Below are positions 59,220 to 64,000 of a DNA stretch of 64,000 bases, piece by piece. The stretch's first letter is position 1. Every line of letters begins with the position of its first letter. Source of the DNA: Erodium maritimum (lineage: Eukaryota; Streptophyta; Magnoliopsida; Geraniales; Geraniaceae); contig OY997592.1 of assembly GCA_963921825.1 (NCBI GenBank), positions 19,037,432-19,101,431 on the forward strand, in the 5' to 3' direction. The notes beneath the pieces were generated by a model. It had not been told where the DNA came from. It ran no database searches and saw only the letters and a program-made list of their open reading frames with translations. The position numbers and the translations under genes were made by a program.

Positions 59220-60500
59220 TTCTGTTGGATACCGGGGCGTCACAGTCGTTTGTGTCGTCGAGTTGTGCTGAGAGGTTGGGGCTGAGTTTAGAACCGTTGA
59301 GTCTACCCCAGCGTCTGGACACGTCGGTTGGTGGTGGGGTGGTGTTGACTAGGGTCTGTCGTGCCTACGGAGTTGGAGAAGCGAACCGATACAGGAGGTT
59401 CGAGAGAGGGCTCAAGAGCCCTGATGCTGGATCGAGTCCTCACCCCGAGGATCGGGTATGTTCGGAGTTGGTGGGCGCGACGACGGTAGTAGAGCGAGGT
59501 CTTAGAGAGACTGCGGGGATCCGTGAGGATCGGCAGAGACTGAGCTTGTGCGTGTATCCGTGGGAAGGATACTTACGAAATGACAACACTTAAACGTAAT
59601 CTTGGGAGTGGATTGGCTGGCGAAGTGCGGAGCCAATACCGAATGTTACTGGCGACGAGCGGCGAGAGTCGCAGCATTCACGTCTGGCAGTGCACGTGGG
59701 TAGCACTGCGAGGAGCGCGACATCAGGTGGTATGTCTAGTGGAGCGGGATGCGGAGAGCGGTCACAGAGTTAGTATCGCGGTGCCGCACTCGTCAGTAGG
59801 TGAGAGCCGAACAACAGCGTCTCGCTGGGTTATTCCAACCACTACGGGTTGCACAGTGGAAATGGGGGCACGTCACGATGGATTTCGTGAGCGGTTAGCC
59901 GAGTTCGCCTATAACAACAGCTTTCAGGCCAGTATCAAGATGGCACCGTTCGGAGCGTTGTATGGTAGGCCGTGTCGGTCGCCCGTGTGCGGGGCGGAAG
60001 TGAGAAATGAGAGTTTACTGGGAGCTGGACCGAGAGACAACTGAGTCGGTCGTGCCGAGGCATGAGCGGTTGAAGACCGCGCAGAGTCAACATGAGCTAT
60101 GCTAACAGACGGCGCCGACCTCTCGAGTCAGCAGTCGGTGACCATGTATCCCTGGAGGCGAGTCCGAAGGGTGGAGTGGTACGTGTCAACCGCGGCGGAG
60201 GCGGGTTAGCCCCGCGGTGTATCGGGCCTTTCGAGGTCTTGAGTACGTCATTGAGAGGGCGGATATCGGGGTAACGGGTGATGTCTCGTATAAGGAGAAA
60301 CCGATGTGGGAAAGGGACCCAAAAGAGCAGGTCCTGCGCGGAAAGGTTATCCGCTTGGAACTGGGGTTGTGGCGACACCACGAGGCTGAGTCGACCTGGG
60401 AACGCGAGGACGAGGTCCGAGCGAAGTATCCCGACTTGTTCGATTCCCGAGGTACGTCTTTTTTAAATTTCGCGGACGAAATTCCCTTAAGGAGGGTAGA
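59220..60500 (+). pseudogene. Tekay-C gag-pol relics
   Basis: A protease start (MDTGASQSFVSSSCAERLGL), a small gag piece (ANRYRRFERG), integrase core/C-terminal wording ([29 protein letters not shown]) and a chromodomain end (STWEREDEVRAKYPDLFD) are visible. The overall arrangement resembles Tekay-B. Fossil. Confidence 0.75.
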
Positions 60501-60501
60501 C

Positions 60502-63246
60502 TGTAATAACCACTTCCAGTCAACGCCAGTCAAATATGCGAAAAACAGGAAAAATTAAAATTTTTAAGACAGACACTTAACTGAACCTAAAATTGACCCC
60601 GAGGGTCATACCGGACTTAAGTTGACCCCGATATCGACCAAAGTGAGTTCCGGGGGACTCAGGGCAACATTCTGATCAATTTGGGTAATGTTGACTTTTC
60701 GCGGGAAAAGTCAACCGAGCGACGTTTTGGTCCATTCGAGGTCCGTTTTGGATCCACAAAGCTTAGCCGTCATCGCAGCGGTCTTAGTTGAGCCGTTTCC
60801 TTGTAGCCCGTGAAGTTTCGTAATTTCTTGGAAAAAGTGCCCGTTCGGGGCCCGAAACAGTCAAATTTCGCGAATCTGACTGAAAAATATCTAGAAGATA
60901 TTTTCCAAAAAGGTGTGGGACCCACTTGACCACATGTCAATTATGTGGTGGTGTTAGGTTTTTGAACAAGACAAGAGAAGACTTCAATAGTGTTAGTTTA
61001 TAATTAAGTATTATTTTGTTACTTTTTAAAACAAAACAAAAGGGAAGACAATTGTGATGTCTCGTCAAAGTTAGAAAAAAAATGAGAGTTTCAGAGAGAG
61101 AAAGTGGAGAGAGGAAAGAGAAGGAGAAAAGGGAGAAAAAAAGAGAAGAAAGTTTGGGGTTTTTTCCATTTCTCGATCATCCGACCGGTGGATCGTCTCA
61201 ACGATAGAAGAATCGAGTTCACACCGACATTCTCTACGGTGAGCACCTAACCGATTTTTGTTTTGTTAAGTTCGAATTTTAGGGTTTGAGTTTAAACGAT
61301 TCAAATATGGTTAGGTTTTGGTTATAATTGGTTTAAAGATGAATGGTTGAGGTTTGGGGTTCGTTAGGAACGTTTTGGGGCAAAAAGGGAATTTTGCCAT
61401 TGTGGTCGTGCGGGGCCCACATGCCCGAGTATCGGGTTTTTGTGTTCGGGTGGTTTAGGACGTTCTCCAAGTCATTAATCCACAACCGGATCGAAATTTG
61501 GAATTAAATTGTGAAAGTTGTAATTGACTGGTTTAGAAACTTTAAACGTTAATGAAATTACTCGGAAGTCGGAATTCGATTCCGTCGAGTGCCTAGGAAC
61601 CCTTGAATTATTCTAAAACCGTAGAAACGAAAACGGAATTTTCGGAGCCCCGGAATGGCGTTTTCAAAACCAGGGCAGATTCGCCACGTCGGGCGAATCG
61701 GGCCTTTCCGGGTCCAATATCGACAATGTCGAGTAATTGGGAAGTTTGGGAGTGATCGACATTGTCGGGGTTACTTTTGGGCGTTAAGTTTGTTAAATTC
61801 CAGTTTATGTCTGCGAACTTAAGAGTACTTAAAATTGTGTTCTTTTAGATCGTGTTGCAGACAGAGGGAAAGGAAAGCTAGGCGAGTGACTGAGATCACG
61901 CCGGAGCTTGTTGGTTGGCTTTTGGAGAACACGCACGAGGTAGGGAAAAGTAGCCGGATCTCGGCCCTGACTAGGGAAAGTTAACAGTAGAAATGCATGT
62001 GACACTTGGGTGTCGTGGGTTAAGTAGGTTATCGAATATTAGAAATGCATGTGACACTTGGGGTGTCGTGGGTTAAGTAGGTTATCGAAGATTGGAAATG
62101 CATGTGACACTTAGTAGTGTCGTAGGAGCAGAGAACTTATCGATGTTAGAATTACTGGAGGCATATGACCAAGCCCGGAGGTTGATTGTGAACTTATCGA
62201 TATTAGGAGTACTGGAGGCATATGACCATGCCCGGAGGTTGATTGTGAAACTGTTGATATTAGAACTGCTGGAGGCATTGGTTATGCCCGGAGGTTGTTT
62301 GTGTAATTTGTGTCTTGGGTGGCCATGAGAGCCCGTGTTTTACTGTAGTGTCTTGGGTTGCCGTGAGTGTCGTGGGGTTGTTGAGCCCGTGAGTTACTGT
62401 TGGTGAGTCTCGGGAGGTTGCGAGCGTTCTTTGGCTAGCTTGACCGAGTTCGAGTCTCGGGAATTTGCGAGCGTTCTTTGGCTAGCCTGACCGAGTTCGA
62501 GTCTCGGGAGGTTGTGAGCGTTTTTAGGCGATGAGAGAGCAGCTCCCCTTCCGACTAGCTATCGGAAAAGCAGCGCTGTATATATCGCCAACAGGTCGAC
62601 CGCCTGGAGCCTGACAGGGATCGGCAAAGCGCGTGGGGCATGCTCGAGCCCAGCCGGTTAGCAACCGGCACTGAGCAGCTGACAGGAGTGCGATCCTTTG
62701 TGATCTTGTTTGGTGTGCGATCCTTTGTGATCTTGGGTGTTACGTGGTGGTCTGTCGTGTCTTTGGAGGAGGTCGTCGATCGTTATGTCGGGTCTACCTT
62801 ACGAGTCCGGTGTTGAGTCGGTTGAGGAAAGTATCAGTGTGTGGGTGTCGGTCCGGTTACTTGAGTTTGGGGATAGTGATCCCCGACGTTGAGTTGGTGG
62901 TTGGTGTTACCGGCATTGTTTGCTAAGTATGTCGTAGTCAGTCTGTTTTTCGTGGTGGTGAGCGAACGCTCACCCCTAGCTGATTTTCCTACAGGTACCG
63001 GTCGCAGGTTGGACTAGGTGAACTTCTGAAGCTTGAAGAGCTAGGAGCGGGATTCTGGGTTTGTTTTGAGTCTAGTGACGGATACCTTGTATTTTGTCCA
63101 CTTGTTGGGACGCATTTTGAGTTGTAAATACTATTTTTATTCACTAAACGACGATTTTAAAGTGTTTATTTAAAACAGGTTTCAATTGTTTTATTGTTTT
63201 AAACGTTCGCGTCCTGAGTTCGGTTTACTGAAATTGGGGCGTGACA
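60502..63246 (+). repeat. Tekay-C 3' LTR
   Basis: 2745 bp, TGTAATAACCACTTCC to GGGGCGTGACA, preceded by the polypurine tract AAGGAGGGTAGAC. Contains a three-unit repeat of CTGGAGGCATATGACCATGC type (about 62150-62290), a minisatellite of about 47 bp at 62405-62520, and the conserved inverted repeat at 62957-62974. Confidence 0.87.
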
Positions 63247-63249
63247 CTG

Positions 63250-64000
63250 GAGGTCTGTAGTTTGCTTTTGTGGCAACCTGTCCTAGCTGAGTATTTATTG
63301 ATTTATAATTATTATCTGCTTCAGCTTGTTTCCTAAGCAGCTCCCTTATTTGTTGATCTTTTTCCTCTAACCGCTTATGTATTTTCCTGTTCTCCTCATC
63401 ATGTATCCTATTCTTCTCCTCCTGTATCTGCAACATTTTTTAAATTAAAGAAGTTGGGTCAGAAGAGGGTTGTTGGTTACATGAATTTTGCTGAGGTTGA
63501 GGATTTCTCTGCTGGTTGCCTTGATTTTGAGGTCTCTGATTGAATCCGGGGGGGGGGGGGGGTGTTGGATTTTGACTTCTTTGATTCTGATCTCCTCCCC
63601 ATTTGAACTCAGGGCGATCCTTCCAACCCTCATTATAAGTATTGGAATAAGGGTCGTACTTCCTCCCTTGGTTGCTGTTGTGATTCACCTAGTTAGCCTC
63701 CTCACAGTCTATTGGATTAGGTTGTGGTGACTGCCCCTGCATGCTTGCCATCATCAGCTTCATTTCTTTTAATTTCTCCATGACTTGATTTATTTCTGCT
63801 GCTGAGTTGACTGAATTGACTGTAGAACCTCCAGGTCCTCTTTCAGAATGCCAAGCATCATTGGACATAATATTCTCTAGAATTTCTTGGCATTCTTGCA
63901 GAGTGTGTTTGGTGAACGAGCCACCAGATGCGGCGTTCAGCTCAGCTTGACTTGGTATGTTTAACCCTTGGTAAAATGTCTGCAGCTGCAACCACAACTC
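63250..64000 (-). pseudogene. Athila gag, partial
   Basis: On minus: LQTFYQGLNIPSQAELNAAS, then the LQECQEILENIMSNDAWHSE block, then KYDPYSNTYNEGWKDRPEFK with a proline run, and a coiled-coil-like stretch rich in E, K and Q. This is the usual order of Athila gag. It continues past the window edge. A 15-base G run near 63548-63562 encodes the proline run and may be prone to sequencing error. Fossil. Confidence 0.75.

Larger units (their letters stand above)
57085..63246 (+). mobile_element. Tekay-C: mosaic Tekay-like element in plus orientation
   Basis: The layout is a partial 5' LTR (57085-57696), primer site, leader with tandem repeats, a composite middle, protease/gag/integrase/chromodomain relics, polypurine tract and a 2745-bp 3' LTR (60502-63246). 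It lies in the Athila gag-protease region in the opposite orientation. The middle (about 58320-59215) joins Athila-LTR-like and Tekay-B-LTR-like sequence. Fossil, not able to act alone. Confidence 0.78.
38275..64000 (-). mobile_element. Athila-type Ty3/gypsy element, 3' LTR to gag, continuing off the window
   Basis: On the minus strand the order is gag (63250-64000), protease, RT, RNase H, integrase, an extra downstream frame, a long noncoding 3' region, the polypurine tract and the 3' LTR. Integrase and RT wording are typical of the non-chromodomain Athila clade. It is split by Tekay-B and Tekay-C. Its 5' LTR is not in the window. Fossil with many interruptions. Confidence 0.82.

Noticed and set aside
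63548-63562. Fifteen-base G run as a regulatory G-quadruplex
   Set aside because: A single homopolymer within gag that encodes a proline run. More likely slippage or a sequencing artefact than a designed element.

Overview
This is a 64 kb piece of a plant nuclear genome, almost certainly from a eudicot. It has one intact-looking host gene near the left end, a PORR-domain organellar RNA-binding protein on the minus strand. Nearly everything else is transposable-element DNA. The retroelement families (Ty3/gypsy Tekay-like and Athila-like, Ty1/copia), a tRNA-type SINE, LINE tails and a long-TIR Mutator-like element are all typical of angiosperms. The genus cannot be told from the sequence alone.

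Positions 1-6247 are the gene-bearing part. They hold a relic of a gypsy RNase H region, then about 1.4 kb with nothing recognised, then a SINE with a perfect 10-bp target duplication just downstream of the PORR stop codon. The single-exon PORR gene follows (1970-3373, minus), with Site II-type promoter motifs about 115-140 bp upstream of its ATG. Next is a 2.1 kb Mutator-like element (3718-5800) with TIRs of about 340 bp, a 9-bp target duplication and a GC-rich interior that looks like captured host DNA (a Pack-MULE candidate).

From about 6.2 kb to the end the window is a nest of LTR retrotransposons. The oldest layer is a copia element (copia-1, about 6248-11018). A related copia element (copia-2) sits in its integrase region, in pieces at 11019-11824, 13714-14847, 26181-26731 and 29866-31373. 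Copia-2 is itself split by four Tekay-like insertions, all in minus orientation: a solo LTR (11825-13708), a full-length element (Tekay-A, 14848-26175), a second solo LTR (26732-29860) and an LTR part (31374-33290). The solo LTRs and Tekay-A have perfect 5-bp target duplications (ATAAC, TTAAT, GTAAG). A third copia element (copia-3, 33291-about 38274, minus) lies in that last LTR. An Athila-type element (about 38275 to beyond 64000, minus) lies in copia-3. The Athila element carries two more Tekay-like insertions: Tekay-B (39392-about 49980, minus, LTRs of about 3.9 kb) and Tekay-C (57085-63246, plus, a mosaic). Copia-3, the 31374 LTR, copia-2 and copia-1 probably all resume beyond the right edge. 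All of these retroelements are fossils, and none looks able to act on its own.

The least ordinary structure lies inside the Tekay-like LTRs. They carry interchangeable minisatellite blocks, an 18-bp perfect inverted repeat conserved in seven LTR copies and structurally in a divergent subfamily, and, in Tekay-B, a G-box (CACGTG) array at an exact 29-bp period. The Athila LTR repeats a 14-bp CACGG/CCGTG palindrome, which also appears inside Tekay-C. I see no rRNA, tRNA, CRISPR or organised host gene cluster in the window.
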